This document shows positions 35,932-47,502 of a stretch of DNA of 51,951 bases, piece by piece. The notes under the pieces were generated by a model. That model did no database searches and was not told the origin of the DNA. It worked only from the letters and a program-made list of their open reading frames with translations. The stretch is from an uncultured Psychrobacter sp. (GTDB lineage Bacteria; Pseudomonadota; Gammaproteobacteria; Pseudomonadales; Moraxellaceae), in assembly GCF_947495825.1 (NCBI RefSeq), contig NZ_CANMAH010000014.1:1-51951 (forward strand), read 5' to 3'. How positions within the stretch are numbered: position 1 is the first letter of the stretch; each line of letters begins with the position of its first letter. A program made the translations under genes and the position numbers.

Positions 35932-38031
35932 TTAAGACAATAAACGCTCTAGCTGTGAGACCACACCTCGAGCATCCAAACCACAATCCGCCAATTGTTC
36001 TGCTTGTGAGCCATGGGCAATAAAGCGATCAGGAATACCGATATTACAAATGGCTGGACGACTAATAGCAAATGCAGCAGACGCATTGAGCAAATACTCG
36101 TTGACCGCGCTACCTGCACCGCCCATGACCATATGCTCTTCTAATGTCGTAATATGCGTCACACCTTGCTCAATCAACGTCTCAAGCAAATTGGTATCTA
36201 GTGGCTTTACCCAGCGCATATTGACGACTTGCACTTGGCAATTACTTGACGCACCATCAGCTGTCAATATCTTAGCCGCTTGCTTGGCAGTCGCAACCAT
36301 CGTACCAAAGGCCAATAACACAAGCTTATTAGTAGCGCTGGTATTTCCTAATACGGTCTCTACAATAGCCTGACCTATTTTATAGTTCTGTGCCGGACGA
36401 CTTATCATCGCGCCAGTTCCGGTTCCACGGGGATAACGGACTGCTGTACTACCTTGATACTCATAGCATGTATTAAGTAGGTGATAGCACTCGTTTTCAT
36501 CTTTTGGCGCTGCAATAAGCATATTGGGCACGCAGCGCAGAAAAGCCAAATCAAATACACCGGCATGGGTTGCGCCATCTTCCCCCACAAGACCAGCTCG
36601 ATCAATTGCAAACGTTACATCGAGATTTTGCAGTGCAATATCGTGAATAAGCTGATCATAACCACGCTGCAAAAAGGTGGAATATATCGCAACAATGGGC
36701 TTGACGCCTTGCGTTGCCATGCCTCCTGCAAGTGTCACCGCATGCTGCTCAGCAATCGCCACATCAAAAAACCGCTCTGGGAACTGACGAGCAAAGTCAA
36801 TCATCCCAGAACCCTCTTCCATCGCTGGCGTGATTGCTAATAACTTATTGTCTTGTGCCGCCTTATCACACAAAAACTGCCCAAATACTTGCGAGTACTT
36901 TAGTTTAGAAGGCTTATCTTCAGCAGCACTACTTTCGACAGTCGCTTTATCTTTGACAAAACCACAGGCGACAATGTCTTCAGCAGGTAATTTGCTAATG
37001 GCGTGATAACCGACAGGATCGGCCTCAGCAGGTGCAAAACCTTTGCCTTTAGTCGTGTAAATATGAACCAATACTGGCCCTTTTACCTGTTTGGCAAGTG
37101 ATAATACTCGCAACAGCTCAGGAATATTGTGACCATCAAAAGGGCCAAAATACGTAAAACCAATGGCTTTAAATAAATTGTCTTCTAACTGCGGTACATC
37201 ACGTTGTTCACTATGCCGTTTACGCCGATCAAACGCTTGCATGTTTGGGCGATGACGCAGCACTGGCGCACCTGTATCTGAGATATCAACTTGATAACCT
37301 GACTCCCAGAGCATCGCTAAGTGACGCGAAAACCCGCCAATGGAGCAAGATATCGACATGTCATTGTCATTTAAAATGACCAACAGGTCAGCATCTTGCT
37401 GTACAGCATCATTCATGGCCTCAAAAGCCATACCGCCAGTCATTGCCCCATCACCAATCACACAGGCAACCGTCTGCGGTCGCCCTTGGTAACGTAGTGC
37501 TAAGCTCATACCCAAGCCTGCGGAGATAGACGTCGATGAATGTCCCACACCAAAAGTATCGTAGATGGATTCGGCCCGTTCAGGGAACGCAGTCAGACCA
37601 TCTTTGGCACGTATACTACTGATCTTATCGCGTCGGCCAGTAAGGACTTTATGCGCATACGCTTGATGACCTACATCCCAGACAATCTGATCTTGAGGCG
37701 TATCAAGCAAATAATGTAGAGCAATAGTCAGCTCAACCACACCCAGATTTGCACCAAAATGTCCGCCACTTTGACCCGCAGAATACAATAAAAACAAGCG
37801 CAGCTCATCGACCAACACGATTAACTGCTCAGTGTTGAGGGCTTTGATGTCTGTTGGTGCATCTATCGTATCAAGCAGCGGCGTACAAGGACGCGTGCGC
37901 GGTATCTGCATAAAAGTCTGTTGCAAGCCTGATGGGTGTGCAGCAGAATCGGTAGCCAATGGCGTAGATAGCGACGTATGAGGTGACGCAGATGCTGACT
38001 GAGACTGTAAAAAATAAGGTGACTGCTGCAT
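35932..38031 (-). CDS. dxs: 1-deoxy-D-xylulose-5-phosphate synthase
   Basis: About 699 residues from ATG 38031. ATG 38100 would give 722 and ATG 37911 would give 659. None has a strong ribosome binding site, so the start is uncertain; the core homology begins at [14 protein letters not shown]. It has [12 protein letters not shown], the [17 protein letters not shown] and NDNDMSIS thiamine diphosphate-binding motif, and [15 protein letters not shown] in the pyrimidine domain. It makes DXP, the first MEP-pathway intermediate and the shared precursor of thiamine thiazole (ThiG, nearby) and pyridoxal. The Ser/Ala/Thr-rich N-terminal extension is unlike the usual 620-residue enzyme. Confidence 0.92.
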   Translation of the reverse strand: MQQSPYFLQSQSASASPHTSLSTPLATDSAAHPSGLQQTFMQIPRTRPCTPLLDTIDAPTDIKALNTEQLIVLVDELRLFLLYSAGQSGGHFGANLGVVELTIALHYLLDTPQDQIVWDVGHQAYAHKVLTGRRDKISSIRAKDGLTAFPERAESIYDTFGVGHSSTSISAGLGMSLALRYQGRPQTVACVIGDGAMTGGMAFEAMNDAVQQDADLLVILNDNDMSISCSIGGFSRHLAMLWESGYQVDISDTGAPVLRHRPNMQAFDRRKRHSEQRDVPQLEDNLFKAIGFTYFGPFDGHNIPELLRVLSLAKQVKGPVLVHIYTTKGKGFAPAEADPVGYHAISKLPAEDIVACGFVKDKATVESSAAEDKPSKLKYSQVFGQFLCDKAAQDNKLLAITPAMEEGSGMIDFARQFPERFFDVAIAEQHAVTLAGGMATQGVKPIVAIYSTFLQRGYDQLIHDIALQNLDVTFAIDRAGLVGEDGATHAGVFDLAFLRCVPNMLIAAPKDENECYHLLNTCYEYQGSTAVRYPRGTGTGAMISRPAQNYKIGQAIVETVLGNTSATNKLVLLAFGTMVATAKQAAKILTADGASSNCQVQVVNMRWVKPLDTNLLETLIEQGVTHITTLEEHMVMGGAGSAVNEYLLNASAAFAISRPAICNIGIPDRFIAHGSQAEQLADCGLDARGVVSQLERLLS

Positions 38032-38100
38032 AAATCGTACGATACCTACCAAGCTGCTGACAAGGCGCCATCTTACTATATCGTCATACACCGCTATCAT

Positions 38101-38632
38101 ATTGATACGGTGTTATGAAACCATCTACAATAGCTAGTAATATATACTGCTATTACTTATAGATTGCGATATGCTTAGCGCATCGTCACTGTTTATTAGT
38201 ATTTGCATGAAATCATTTACATGCTTTGCTTAAATGTACCATTATCATAGTGATAAAATAATAGTAACTATGACAATAGTAAGCCAATAACCGTATATTG
38301 CATACTATGCACAAATGACGATACAGTAATGTAAGGGCAAAGACTTGTCACTGTATCCGTTAAAATAGTATGGCATAATAGCATTTTTTTTAAACTGTCG
38401 CTTTAATCATCGTGCGTCGTCTGTGAACTTTGTGTGTTTTTCTCACAAACACGTTAAAGATATTGTCATCATGAACATTATACAATGATAACCAGATAGT
38501 TATAGTTATCATAAGCATGGGTTTTGCAAACATACAGCTTGCTTATCCTGCTGTTCGACACATAGTCGTTACGTTACGACTATGACCATCTTATTATCTA
38601 CCGCCACGATGATCGGCCTATGCAGGACATCA
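38101..38632. other. Divergent dxs-ribA intergenic region with a perfect hairpin
   Basis: Over 500 bp between two divergent genes. It must hold promoters for both. A perfect palindromic hairpin lies at 38561-38584 (CATAGTCGT and ACGACTATG around TACGTT), about 50 bp before the ribA ATG. I looked for an FMN riboswitch and saw none of its conserved blocks. Confidence 0.5.
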
Positions 38633-39316
38633 ATGTCATATCAATTTATTACCAGCGCAAAATTACCCACTCGTCACGGTGAATTTGATCTTCATGTGTT
38701 TGAAAATGAAGACGGTCAAGAGCATGTGATGCTTAGCGTCGGTCTACCAGTGGTAAATCCATTGTTAGAAAAAAACGCGACGCAGACACACTCTATAGAA
38801 CCTCATGCAAAGCCAGCAGACCACCCAACGCCCCTCGTTCGCATCCATTCTGAATGTTTGACAGGCGACGCTTTTGGCTCGTTAAAATGCGATTGTGGTC
38901 CACAGCTTAATGCTGCTATGGAAGCAATACAAGCAACTGGCTACGGCGCTATTTTATACTTGCGTCAAGAAGGTCGCGGTATTGGATTGACTAATAAAAT
39001 CCGTGCCTATGCCCTGCAAGATCAAGGCCATGATACCCTAGATGCCAATCTTATGTTAGGACTACCTGCTGACGCACGCATCTACGATATGTGTCGTCCT
39101 ATGCTCGCTCACGTAGGCGTTGATGAAGTTCGCCTCATTACCAACAACCCTGATAAGGTGTCTTACTTGACAGACAACGGTATCAATGTCGTCGAGCGGG
39201 TGCCATTATTGGTAGGCGTCAATGAAAGCAACGCTGATTATTTGGCCACCAAACGTGACCGTATGGGTCATCTACTAGATAAAGAGTTTTATACCAAGGC
39301 TCATCTTAATAAATAA
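38633..39316 (+). CDS. ribA: GTP cyclohydrolase II RibA
   Basis: A 227-residue enzyme. ATG 38633 is preferred to ATG 38582, which lies in the hairpin and lacks a site; AGGA lies about 7 bp before 38633. The zinc cysteines are C75, C86 and C88 in [20 protein letters not shown], and [12 protein letters not shown] holds catalytic residues. It is a stand-alone RibA, not fused to RibB. It opens the GTP imidazole ring in the first step of riboflavin synthesis. An acidic/histidine-rich insertion near residues 45-65 ([11 protein letters not shown]) is longer than in E. coli. Confidence 0.93.
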   Translation: MSYQFITSAKLPTRHGEFDLHVFENEDGQEHVMLSVGLPVVNPLLEKNATQTHSIEPHAKPADHPTPLVRIHSECLTGDAFGSLKCDCGPQLNAAMEAIQATGYGAILYLRQEGRGIGLTNKIRAYALQDQGHDTLDANLMLGLPADARIYDMCRPMLAHVGVDEVRLITNNPDKVSYLTDNGINVVERVPLLVGVNESNADYLATKRDRMGHLLDKEFYTKAHLNK

Positions 39317-40378
<1,062 letters not shown>

Positions 40379-40656
40379 CCTTACTTATAGTCTATAATAT
40401 CAACGACGGCTGTAACGACGCTCTTTTTTAATTAGTCGGTTAGGTAGTTCAAAGGTTACGTAAAGTTACAAAATTGTACGTAAGTGACCTACCTCATTCA
40501 TAGCTATCACGGTTACATTTAAGACTGTAGTTATCCTTTAATAATAATTACTCAAAACGAATAATAAAAGTTAGACAGCATATTCTGTCAATAAAACCCA
40601 AAAGCCAGTATACGATTGCCGGCTTATTTATAGCTATACGTAGAGGAGTTATACAT

Positions 40657-41130
40657 ATGCTAAGAGCTCAAACGAATAAATCATTAAAATCAGTCTTTGG
40701 TATCACATTGATGGCAGCAGCCTTAGGCCTAGGCGCCTGTAGCAATTCTGTGGATCCTGATGTCAAAGCCCGTCAAGACAGCATGAAAAGCTGGGGCGAT
40801 GCAATGGGCGTGATGGGCGATATGGTCAAATCTCCTGATACCTTTGATGCAGAGATATTTAAAGAGCAAGCGGCATTCTTGGCAGAAGATGCGGTAAACC
40901 CTTGGGATCATTTTGAAAACCAAGAAGCCATGGGTAACGCCACTGAAGCTGTCTGGAGTAACGTCGATGGTTTTCGTGCGGAAGCCGACAACTTTCAACA
41001 AGCGACTGCTGAGTTAAGTGCCGCTGCACAAACTGCCACTAGCGTCGATGACGTTATGCCTGCTTTTGGACAAGTTGGGGACAGCTGTAAATCATGTCAT
41101 ACAGACTTTAGAGTCAAAAAAGACAACTAA
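40657..41130 (+). CDS. Lipoprotein cytochrome c'-like protein
   Basis: A 157-residue protein with a lipobox LGAC (cysteine 28) after a signal helix, and a C-terminal heme motif CKSCH at 144-148. The body is helical and acidic, with KSWGDAMGVMGDM near the front, as in the four-helix cytochrome c' fold. The heme site near the C-terminus is also typical. Cytochromes c' bind nitric oxide or carry electrons; which applies cannot be told. A lipid anchor is less usual. GAGGAG 8 bp before the ATG supports the start. Upstream is a 278 bp gap. Confidence 0.8.
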   Translation: MLRAQTNKSLKSVFGITLMAAALGLGACSNSVDPDVKARQDSMKSWGDAMGVMGDMVKSPDTFDAEIFKEQAAFLAEDAVNPWDHFENQEAMGNATEAVWSNVDGFRAEADNFQQATAELSAAAQTATSVDDVMPAFGQVGDSCKSCHTDFRVKKDN

Positions 41131-41146
41131 AACAGTCTAAATCAAA

Positions 41147-41183
41147 GATTATGGTTAATCATGTGTTATTGATAACCATAATC
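41147..41183. terminator. Hairpin between convergent genes, likely terminator
   Basis: GATTATGGTTA and its exact complement TAACCATAATC enclose 15 bases, midway between two convergent genes. There is no strong T run, so terminator function is probable but not certain. Confidence 0.5.
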
Positions 41184-41218
41184 CATCAGGTATAAAGGGT
41201 CAGCAGTGCGACCAGCTT

Positions 41219-42397
41219 TTAGGTTTCATCAGCGGCAAACAATACGTTGCGTACCACAGAGCGAGAATCTGCCGACCCACCAAGCGAGCCTGATAATACT
41301 CCCACTGCCGCCAAAAAAGCAGCCAGTCGCATATGGGCAGCAAAGGTAGCGCCGTCTTTATCAGAAGTCCACGTGCTCATTAGCGTATCCGGAAATACAA
41401 AGACCACCACACCGTACATCAACACGCCAAACATAAAAAACAGACAAATCAAGGTCAGCACCAGTGCCAAATAGGTGGCTGCCGCTGTGACCACTGAACT
41501 CTCTGACGTTTGTCCCCGCCTTGTTGCAATCAGCCGAAAAGAAAAAGCTCGGTAGAGCACAAAGCTGGCTGCCAAAAAACTTGTAATTACAAAGACTGTC
41601 AGCTGTCCATAGGAAACTGAGGCTGCAAAATCCCACGTCTCCCCGCCAAATATAAGGACAATAATCACTGAGAGCGCTGTTGCGATCATGGTTGGCAGCT
41701 TGGTGGTGATGCGTAACGGTTTGGCTCTGATAGCGCCGCGAAAAATTCGAGGAAGGTTGCCTAAGATGTGACGTATGATAAAGGTGAGTTTACTGCCCCT
41801 AGAGTAACGATCATTGGCTTCTTGCGGCAAATTTTTGACCATCTGCTGCTGCTGAGTCACTGTGAAATGCCGCATGGCGTCAAGATCGCCTGACATCTCC
41901 ACGTGCGCCAGATAGTTGGTTGGCTCTTTTGTATAGCTTAGATTGAGCAGTCGCCCAAAGCAATGCAGCATTAGCGTGGTAAGTCGCTCGGTACGAAGCC
42001 CTTTTTGTAAAAGCTTTTCCTCTCCATGATCGACCAAGCGGCGCGTGGAGATCACAGCCACGTTCGTGAGCTGGGATGGCAGCGCAAGAAGGTAGGACAT
42101 CGACGCGGCAGCAATCTCCACATCCGTAATGATGAGCAAAAATGCCAGTTTGCGTTCAGTCTTTTCGTTGATACCGATTTGTACAAAGTCGAGGGCTTGA
42201 TAGCCTTGTTTGCTAGGGGTAAGGCTGTGCCCTGTAAAGGAAAACAACGACACCTCAATATCCAGCGTCTTTTGGACAACTTGATTAAACTCAACCATAG
42301 CTGCTTCAGTTAAGGCATCTAAAGCACTGTGATCTTCTTTTTGAGCCACACTAAGTTTCATGACTCCAAGGGCGATGGTTCTTTTAGTCATAAGCAA
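41219..42397 (-). CDS. Membrane protein with a degenerate metzincin-like N-terminal domain
   Basis: A 392-residue protein (ATG at 42397 or 42391; no clear ribosome binding site). The first 215 residues are soluble. They contain NVAVISTRRL and ERLTTLMLHCFGRLLNLSY near 130-155, followed by HVEMSGDLDAM. These resemble in order the strand, HExxHxxGLxH helix and Met-containing segment of archaemetzincin-like peptidases, but the zinc motif reads HCFGR, so catalysis is unlikely. Four hydrophobic helices follow at about 235-258, 262-287, 305-335 and 360-380. I recognise no named family; this structural reading is an inference. It is 57 bp from mscS in the same direction. Confidence 0.6.
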   Translation of the reverse strand: MLMTKRTIALGVMKLSVAQKEDHSALDALTEAAMVEFNQVVQKTLDIEVSLFSFTGHSLTPSKQGYQALDFVQIGINEKTERKLAFLLIITDVEIAAASMSYLLALPSQLTNVAVISTRRLVDHGEEKLLQKGLRTERLTTLMLHCFGRLLNLSYTKEPTNYLAHVEMSGDLDAMRHFTVTQQQQMVKNLPQEANDRYSRGSKLTFIIRHILGNLPRIFRGAIRAKPLRITTKLPTMIATALSVIIVLIFGGETWDFAASVSYGQLTVFVITSFLAASFVLYRAFSFRLIATRRGQTSESSVVTAAATYLALVLTLICLFFMFGVLMYGVVVFVFPDTLMSTWTSDKDGATFAAHMRLAAFLAAVGVLSGSLGGSADSRSVVRNVLFAADET

Positions 42398-42454
42398 AGA
42401 TTACTAATCATAGACAAACATTGTGACCAAAGCAGAAGCCTTGCTGTCATCAAG

Positions 42455-43414
42455 CTATTTTTCTGCTTTATCGGTATCAACAGCTTGATGTTCATTTAAT
42501 CTATTGACGATGGCTTTTACTGAAGGATCGCTTAGATCTATCGTCCTTATTGGGAAAGGAATATTGATATCTGCTGCATCCAGCGCTTTTTTTATCTCGA
42601 CGATAACTTGATGAATCGAGGCGACTTTATTGGCTTGAGTACCATCTTCGATAAACCAACGTACCGTCAGATCTATAGACGAGCCGCCAAATCCAGTCGC
42701 GATCACGCTCGGCTGAGCTTTCGTCGATACGCTATCGGCCTTATCTAACGCGCGTAAAGTCTCCGCTTTTGCCGTCTCGATATCGTCTTCATAGCCGATA
42801 CCGACTGCCACTTGCAGGCGGCGCTGCTTATACGCTGTATTGACAGTCAATGCTGACGTATACAGATCTGAGTTTGGAATGACCACTTGCCTACCATCGT
42901 AAGTCCTGATGGTCGTTGCACGAATTTTAATATCCTCAACCGTCCCTTCATATTCGCCTGAAACGATTTGATCACCGATACGAAATGGTTCTGAGAGCAG
43001 CAGCAAAATACCAGATAGTAAGTTTTGAAAAATATCTTTAAACGCAAAACCAATAGCGACCGAGCCGATACCGAGTGCACCAATCAGCTTGGCAGGCGTA
43101 AAACCTGGCACTGCAATGACCATGGCTATCATAAAGCCGATAAAAATAATCAGTGCCCCGCCTACCCGCTGAAACACCTTGACCAAATTTTGATGACGAC
43201 TCCGACTACCCAATAGTTTATGAACGATTTTTTTGAAAATTATCGATAAAAACCAAAAAATTAGGACAACGATAACTGACGCCACAAAATGCGGTATACG
43301 CTCAAAAAAACCGACCAGTATCTCATTTGCTGAATTAATAATACTGTGATACGTCAGCTCATCAGGCGTTGTAGATGGATCAACAGCGATAGTGTCTGCC
43401 TCAGTGCTAGGCAT
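42455..43414 (-). CDS. mscS: MscS-family small-conductance mechanosensitive channel
   Basis: A 319-residue channel protein. The N-terminal helices lead to the pore helix GALGIGSVAIGFAFKDIFQNLLSGILLLLSEPF, with the Gly/Ala packing pattern of MscS TM3. The beta domain GDQIVSGEYEGTVEDIKIRATTIRTYDGRQVVIPNSDLY follows, then the alpha/beta C-terminal vestibule domain. It releases osmolytes under hypo-osmotic shock (family knowledge). It ends 57 bp before the next gene on the same strand and the two may be co-transcribed. Confidence 0.9.
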   Translation of the reverse strand: MPSTEADTIAVDPSTTPDELTYHSIINSANEILVGFFERIPHFVASVIVVLIFWFLSIIFKKIVHKLLGSRSRHQNLVKVFQRVGGALIIFIGFMIAMVIAVPGFTPAKLIGALGIGSVAIGFAFKDIFQNLLSGILLLLSEPFRIGDQIVSGEYEGTVEDIKIRATTIRTYDGRQVVIPNSDLYTSALTVNTAYKQRRLQVAVGIGYEDDIETAKAETLRALDKADSVSTKAQPSVIATGFGGSSIDLTVRWFIEDGTQANKVASIHQVIVEIKKALDAADINIPFPIRTIDLSDPSVKAIVNRLNEHQAVDTDKAEK

Positions 43415-43492
43415 GTAGGGGGCACTCCTTAAGTTATTTACCTTTTTTGCTCAGTCATTGTATTTTAATCACTATATTTTTGACGCTGTAAT

Positions 43493-44071
43493 CTAACGCA
43501 TCAAATCAGCTTGTACGATCTCAATCCAGTAACCATCGACATCTTTGATAAAAGCAATATTTTTCATGCTGCCATCTTCAGGGCGCTTTTTAAATTCCAC
43601 GTCGTTTTTATCAAACCAAGCTATCGCTTCATCTAAATCGGGTACGCTAAAGCAAATATGACCAAAGCCTTGCGGCTCGCTATTGCCATCATGATAGCTA
43701 AAGTCGGCCTGACTCTCCGTGCCATAGTTGTGGGTTAGCTCCAAGATACCGCGCTGACGGAACGCGAAAATCTCCAAGTCACTACCCGCTGGCAAGTTTT
43801 CACGCTCGCTTTCTGTCAGCTTGGCTAAAAAGTATAAATCAAATTCCATATCAGGGAATTTTTTGACTGCCAATAACGTCATGCCAAGCACGCCGGTATA
43901 AAACTCAAGTGACTTGGCAGGATCTTTTACTCGTAGCATGGTGTGATTAAACGTAAAGCCTGAGGTTTGAGCTGCGATGGATTGAACTCCATTTGCATTT
44001 ACGCTACTCGTAGGTTGAGCTATTGTTGCTTTGTTGTCGTCGGTTGTCGAGTTAGAAGCTAAATTAGACAT
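43493..44071 (-). CDS. gloA: Lactoylglutathione lyase (glyoxalase I)
   Basis: A 192-residue protein. The ATG at 44071 (TAGGA 7 bp upstream) is chosen over 44113. It has the single-domain VOC fold of the longer eukaryote-like GloA form, with TFNHTMLRVKDPAKSLEFYTGVLGM, ILELTHNYGTE, GFGHICFSVPDLDEAIAWF and VDGYWIEIVQ. The four metal ligands (H in FNHT, E in LELT, H in GFGH, E in WIEI) are present. It detoxifies methylglyoxal with glutathione. A 25-residue Asn/Thr-rich leader precedes the domain. Confidence 0.93.
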   Translation of the reverse strand: MSNLASNSTTDDNKATIAQPTSSVNANGVQSIAAQTSGFTFNHTMLRVKDPAKSLEFYTGVLGMTLLAVKKFPDMEFDLYFLAKLTESERENLPAGSDLEIFAFRQRGILELTHNYGTESQADFSYHDGNSEPQGFGHICFSVPDLDEAIAWFDKNDVEFKKRPEDGSMKNIAFIKDVDGYWIEIVQADLMR

Positions 44072-44163
44072 AATTATCCTATATTTGACAGAAAATGATT
44101 GGGCAGCTAGCACACCTCTGTAGTAGCGAGCTGCTGGATCACTTCATCATAATAAAAATTTAT

Positions 44164-44183
44164 AAAACCATTGATAGGGTTTT
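44164..44183 (-). terminator. Weak terminator after carbonic anhydrase
   Basis: The minus strand reads AAAACC, eight bases, GGTTTT, then an AT-rich stretch with a T run four bases on. It lies about 40 bp past the stop codon of the carbonic anhydrase gene. Confidence 0.4.
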
Positions 44184-44223
44184 GTAAGAGCGTGTCCTTA
44201 ATATGCTTAGCTTACAATACTAA

Positions 44224-44862
44224 TTAATCCTCTAAAAACCGTACTTTACCTGTCTTTAAGTCATACTCTGCACCAACGATAAGCAGTTGACCACTATTGG
44301 TTAAATCCTCTAACGCACGCGAGCCATGTTTTAGCTGACTGACCGACATACGCACGTTGGCACTGATAGAACGCTCAAGCAACTCGTCTGCATCGACGTC
44401 TTGACCGTTGGCCGTCGCAAGCTCATGCAAGTTATAGACGCTTGGACGAATGCGATCGACGATAGATTGTAGGTTTGGCGTATAGTTTTGCTCAGGGTTG
44501 ATAAGCGCTTCAACACAAGCGGTCACCGCTCCGCAATTTGAGTGGCCAAGCACCACCACCAGCTTGGTACCGAACTTTTCGGCAGCAAACTCGATTGAAC
44601 CGATCTGCGATGGCGCTACCACATTACCTGCCACTCGAATCACAAACAAATCACCTAAGCCTTGATCAAAGACAATCTCAACCGGCACGCGCGCATCTGA
44701 GCAGCCCAAAATAATCGCTAAGGGGTCTTGATCACTGATAAGCTCTGGACGTCTTTGCGTACAGGGATCGGTATTCGTCAAGCTATCGACGTAGCGTGCA
44801 TTGCCTTGTTTTAAAAGCTCGAGTGCTTCTTGACCTGTTTTTGGGCGTATATCGTTAGGCAT
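44224..44862 (-). CDS. Beta-class carbonic anhydrase
   Basis: A 212-residue zinc enzyme. The ligands are C54 (CSDARVP), H107 and C110 (GHSNCGAV), and the catalytic D56/R58 dyad is present. AGNVVAPSQIGSIEFAAEKFGTK is the dimer-interface block. It interconverts CO2 and bicarbonate in the cytosol, supplying carboxylases. AAGGAGAC lies 7 bp before the ATG. It stands alone, divergent from the pot operon across a 487 bp gap. Confidence 0.93.
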   Translation of the reverse strand: MPNDIRPKTGQEALELLKQGNARYVDSLTNTDPCTQRRPELISDQDPLAIILGCSDARVPVEIVFDQGLGDLFVIRVAGNVVAPSQIGSIEFAAEKFGTKLVVVLGHSNCGAVTACVEALINPEQNYTPNLQSIVDRIRPSVYNLHELATANGQDVDADELLERSISANVRMSVSQLKHGSRALEDLTNSGQLLIVGAEYDLKTGKVRFLED

Positions 44863-45349
44863 AAAGTCTCCTTAATTATTGATAACTATTAGAAAGTTAA
44901 ATGGCTTTAGATCTAGTTTTTAGATATCAATTAGCTTAATTGTTTGTTAGTAATTATTAAGCTATTTGGCTCATTATGTTTGTCAGCCATAAAGTAATTG
45001 TATAGGAATAGAGGCTAAAAAATGACAAAAAATTTGTGTTAAAGTCATTTTATTCAAGTAAGAACTATTGACAGTGTCGAATATTTTAGCGGTAAGCAAA
45101 CTATCAAACACTTAAGTTAAATGTAGAGATCATAATGAAATATTTGAACAAATACAGAGACCTCTACCACCGCAACCTACGCAACAGATAACGAACTTAC
45201 CTTAATTTATGTTATGGGTTTGTTATAATACGCAGCAACTAGACCATGCTTACGCTCATGCCAGTCCATGTTATTTACAGTCTCTTATTTAAAATAGCAT
45301 CTTATATTAAAAGAGGTACTGACATGTTGGACACTTAGGAACGAACATT
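44863..45349. other. Divergent regulatory region of carbonic anhydrase and potABC
   Basis: A 487 bp AT-rich gap. It contains an extended -10 element for the pot operon (45221-45229) and no coding frame. The base composition changes here from AT-rich to the markedly GC-richer pot genes. There is no visible transposon end. Confidence 0.45.
45221..45229 (+). promoter_or_regulatory. Extended -10 promoter element for potABC
   Basis: TGT followed by TATAAT at 45224-45229. The candidate -35 17 bp upstream is poor (CTTAAT). It leaves a leader of about 110 bases before the potA ATG. Confidence 0.5.
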
Positions 45350-46615
45350 ATGACCAACTCATCTACGAACATGACTCAACACCCTGCGTCACCTGACACT
45401 GTCCTGCTAAAATTGTCTGGTCTAAAAAAAACCTATGATCAAACTGAGGTCTTAAAAGACATCAACCTTGATATCCAGCATGGTGAGTTTTTGACCTTGC
45501 TTGGCCCGTCAGGCTGCGGCAAGACCACGCTGCTACGTTTAATCGCGGGGTTTGAGCAGCCGACGGCAGGGGCGATTTATCTAGACGGCGTGCAGATGGC
45601 AGGGCTATCCGCGGATAAACGTCCGGTCAATACCGTGTTTCAGCAGTATGCGTTGTTTCCGCATATGAGCGTCGCGCAAAACGTCGCCTATGGCCTCAAG
45701 CTCAAAAAAGTACCCAAAGACGAGATTCGGTCGCGGGTACGTGAGATGCTGGCGATGGTGCAGCTAGAGCACCTAGCCAATCGTCGCCCGCAAGATCTGT
45801 CAGGCGGTCAGCAGCAACGCGTGGCCATTGCGCGCGCGGTCATCAATCGCCCTAAACTACTGTTACTCGATGAGCCATTATCAGCGCTCGATCACAAGCT
45901 GCGTCTGCAAATGCAGTCTGAGCTCAAACGCTTGCAGCGCGAGCTTGGCATCACCTTTGTTTTTGTCACTCATGACCAAGACGAAGCACTATCAATGTCT
46001 GACCGTATTGCGGTGATGAAGGACGGTAGGTTTCAGCAAATTGGTACACCAATCGAGATTTATGAAACTCCTGCCAATCTATTTACGGCCAAATTTATCG
46101 GTGAGACCAATCTGTTTAAGGCAGAGGTCAAAGGTGTGTACCCGGATCAGCCAGATCGTGATGGCCGCGTGACCAACGGCCGCATCGAGGTCGAGGTCTG
46201 TGAAGCGCAGGTGCAAGAAGGTAAAGCGACACTACGCAACTTGCGCCGTCCTGCTTTTGCCAACGATGTACAAGTAGGCGACATCGTCAACCTACTGCTA
46301 CGTCCTGAAGACTTACGCATTTATGATCCCAAAGACGACAGTCATGCAGGCTTGCTGGGCCGTGTCATCGAAAGTAACTATAAAGGCAGTACCTTAGACT
46401 CGATTATCGAGCTGGCCAATGGTCATATCATCAAAGCCTCTGAGTTTTTTGATGAAGACGATCCTAGCTTTGATTATAAGCTCAATGAAGCGGTCAAGGT
46501 GGCGTGGGTCGATGGCTGGGAGTGGGTATTACCCGAAGACCATTTAACAGAACCACAAGCGCCTGAGCAAAGCGCGGCTATACAAAAAACAGCTACACAA
46601 AAGGATGTCAGCTAA
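45350..46615 (+). CDS. potA: Polyamine ABC transporter ATP-binding protein PotA
   Basis: A 421-residue ATPase. Walker [11 protein letters not shown]-loop [12 protein letters not shown], signature [14 protein letters not shown] and Walker [13 protein letters not shown] are all intact. The C-terminal regulatory TOBE-type domain ([15 protein letters not shown] onward) is present and longer than in E. coli PotA (378 residues). It powers import of putrescine or spermidine through PotBC. The stop overlaps the potB start at 46615 by one base (TAATG). No PotD substrate-binding gene is in the operon. The ligand could also be another cationic compound, as in the related PotFGHI family. Confidence 0.88.
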   Translation: MTNSSTNMTQHPASPDTVLLKLSGLKKTYDQTEVLKDINLDIQHGEFLTLLGPSGCGKTTLLRLIAGFEQPTAGAIYLDGVQMAGLSADKRPVNTVFQQYALFPHMSVAQNVAYGLKLKKVPKDEIRSRVREMLAMVQLEHLANRRPQDLSGGQQQRVAIARAVINRPKLLLLDEPLSALDHKLRLQMQSELKRLQRELGITFVFVTHDQDEALSMSDRIAVMKDGRFQQIGTPIEIYETPANLFTAKFIGETNLFKAEVKGVYPDQPDRDGRVTNGRIEVEVCEAQVQEGKATLRNLRRPAFANDVQVGDIVNLLLRPEDLRIYDPKDDSHAGLLGRVIESNYKGSTLDSIIELANGHIIKASEFFDEDDPSFDYKLNEAVKVAWVDGWEWVLPEDHLTEPQAPEQSAAIQKTATQKDVS

Positions 46616-47502
46616 TGGCGCGTACTAGCCGTTTTAACTTGGGTAATAAAAGCCCGTTTCGTACTGCAACGCTATGGCTCATCTGGGGTTGGCTGCTGAT
46701 ATTTGCTTTATTGCCAAATATCTTGGTCATCGCGGTCAGTTTTTTGACCCGTGATAGCAGCGCCTTTATCAGTTTGCCCATCAATATCGACAGCTATCTA
46801 CGTATGGTGGATCCGCTATATTTTGAGGTGTTTGTCCACTCCCTCTGGATGGCTGGTATCACCACGGTGATTTGTTTATTACTCGGCTACCCATTTGCTT
46901 GGCTGGTCTCCAAAGCCCAGACGCGCTGGCAGCCGCTGCTGATGATGCTTTTAATTTTGCCGTTTTGGACCAACTCTTTGGTGCGGACTTATGCGCTCAA
47001 ATTATTGTTTGCCAATAATGGTTTGATCAATAAATCCCTACTGACGCTGGGTATCATCGACGCGCCTATTGATATTTTGTACACGCAAGGCGCGGTGATA
47101 GCAGGCCTGACTTATTTACTGTTTCCGTTTATGGTGCTGCCGCTGTATGCGGTCTTTACCGATTTGCGTAATGATATGCTGCTGGCCTCGCAAGATTTGG
47201 GTGCGTCGAAAACCCAGACCTTTTGGCACGTGGTGCTACCATTGACCACGCCTGGGATTATCTCAGGGGTGCTCTTGGTGCTGCTGCCTGCGATGGGGAT
47301 GTTTTATGTGGCGGACGTGCTGGGCGGCTCGCGTAACCTGTTGGTGGGTAACATCATCAAAAACCAGTTTTTGGACGCGCGTGATTGGCCCTTTGGTGCA
47401 GCGGCCAGTGTATTATTGACGCTGGCAATGGCCGTGCTATTGCTGGCTTATCGTGCCAGTAGCCGCCGCATTGGTAAGACTGATTTTAATGAGGTGGCCT
47501 AA
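46615..47502 (+). CDS. potB: Polyamine ABC transporter permease PotB
   Basis: A 295-residue inner membrane permease with six predicted helices. The cytoplasmic EAA-type loop SQDLGASKTQTFWHVVLPLTTPGI near residues 190-215 is where PotA docks. The N-terminal WLIWGWLLIFALLPNILVIAVSF and the VRTYALKLLFANNGLINK segment match PotB/PotH. It overlaps potA and potC by one base each, so the three genes are translationally coupled. Confidence 0.88.
   Translation: MARTSRFNLGNKSPFRTATLWLIWGWLLIFALLPNILVIAVSFLTRDSSAFISLPINIDSYLRMVDPLYFEVFVHSLWMAGITTVICLLLGYPFAWLVSKAQTRWQPLLMMLLILPFWTNSLVRTYALKLLFANNGLINKSLLTLGIIDAPIDILYTQGAVIAGLTYLLFPFMVLPLYAVFTDLRNDMLLASQDLGASKTQTFWHVVLPLTTPGIISGVLLVLLPAMGMFYVADVLGGSRNLLVGNIIKNQFLDARDWPFGAAASVLLTLAMAVLLLAYRASSRRIGKTDFNEVA

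Noticed and set aside
38101..38632. Possible FMN riboswitch before ribA
   Set aside because: The conserved RFN blocks are absent; only a simple palindrome is found.
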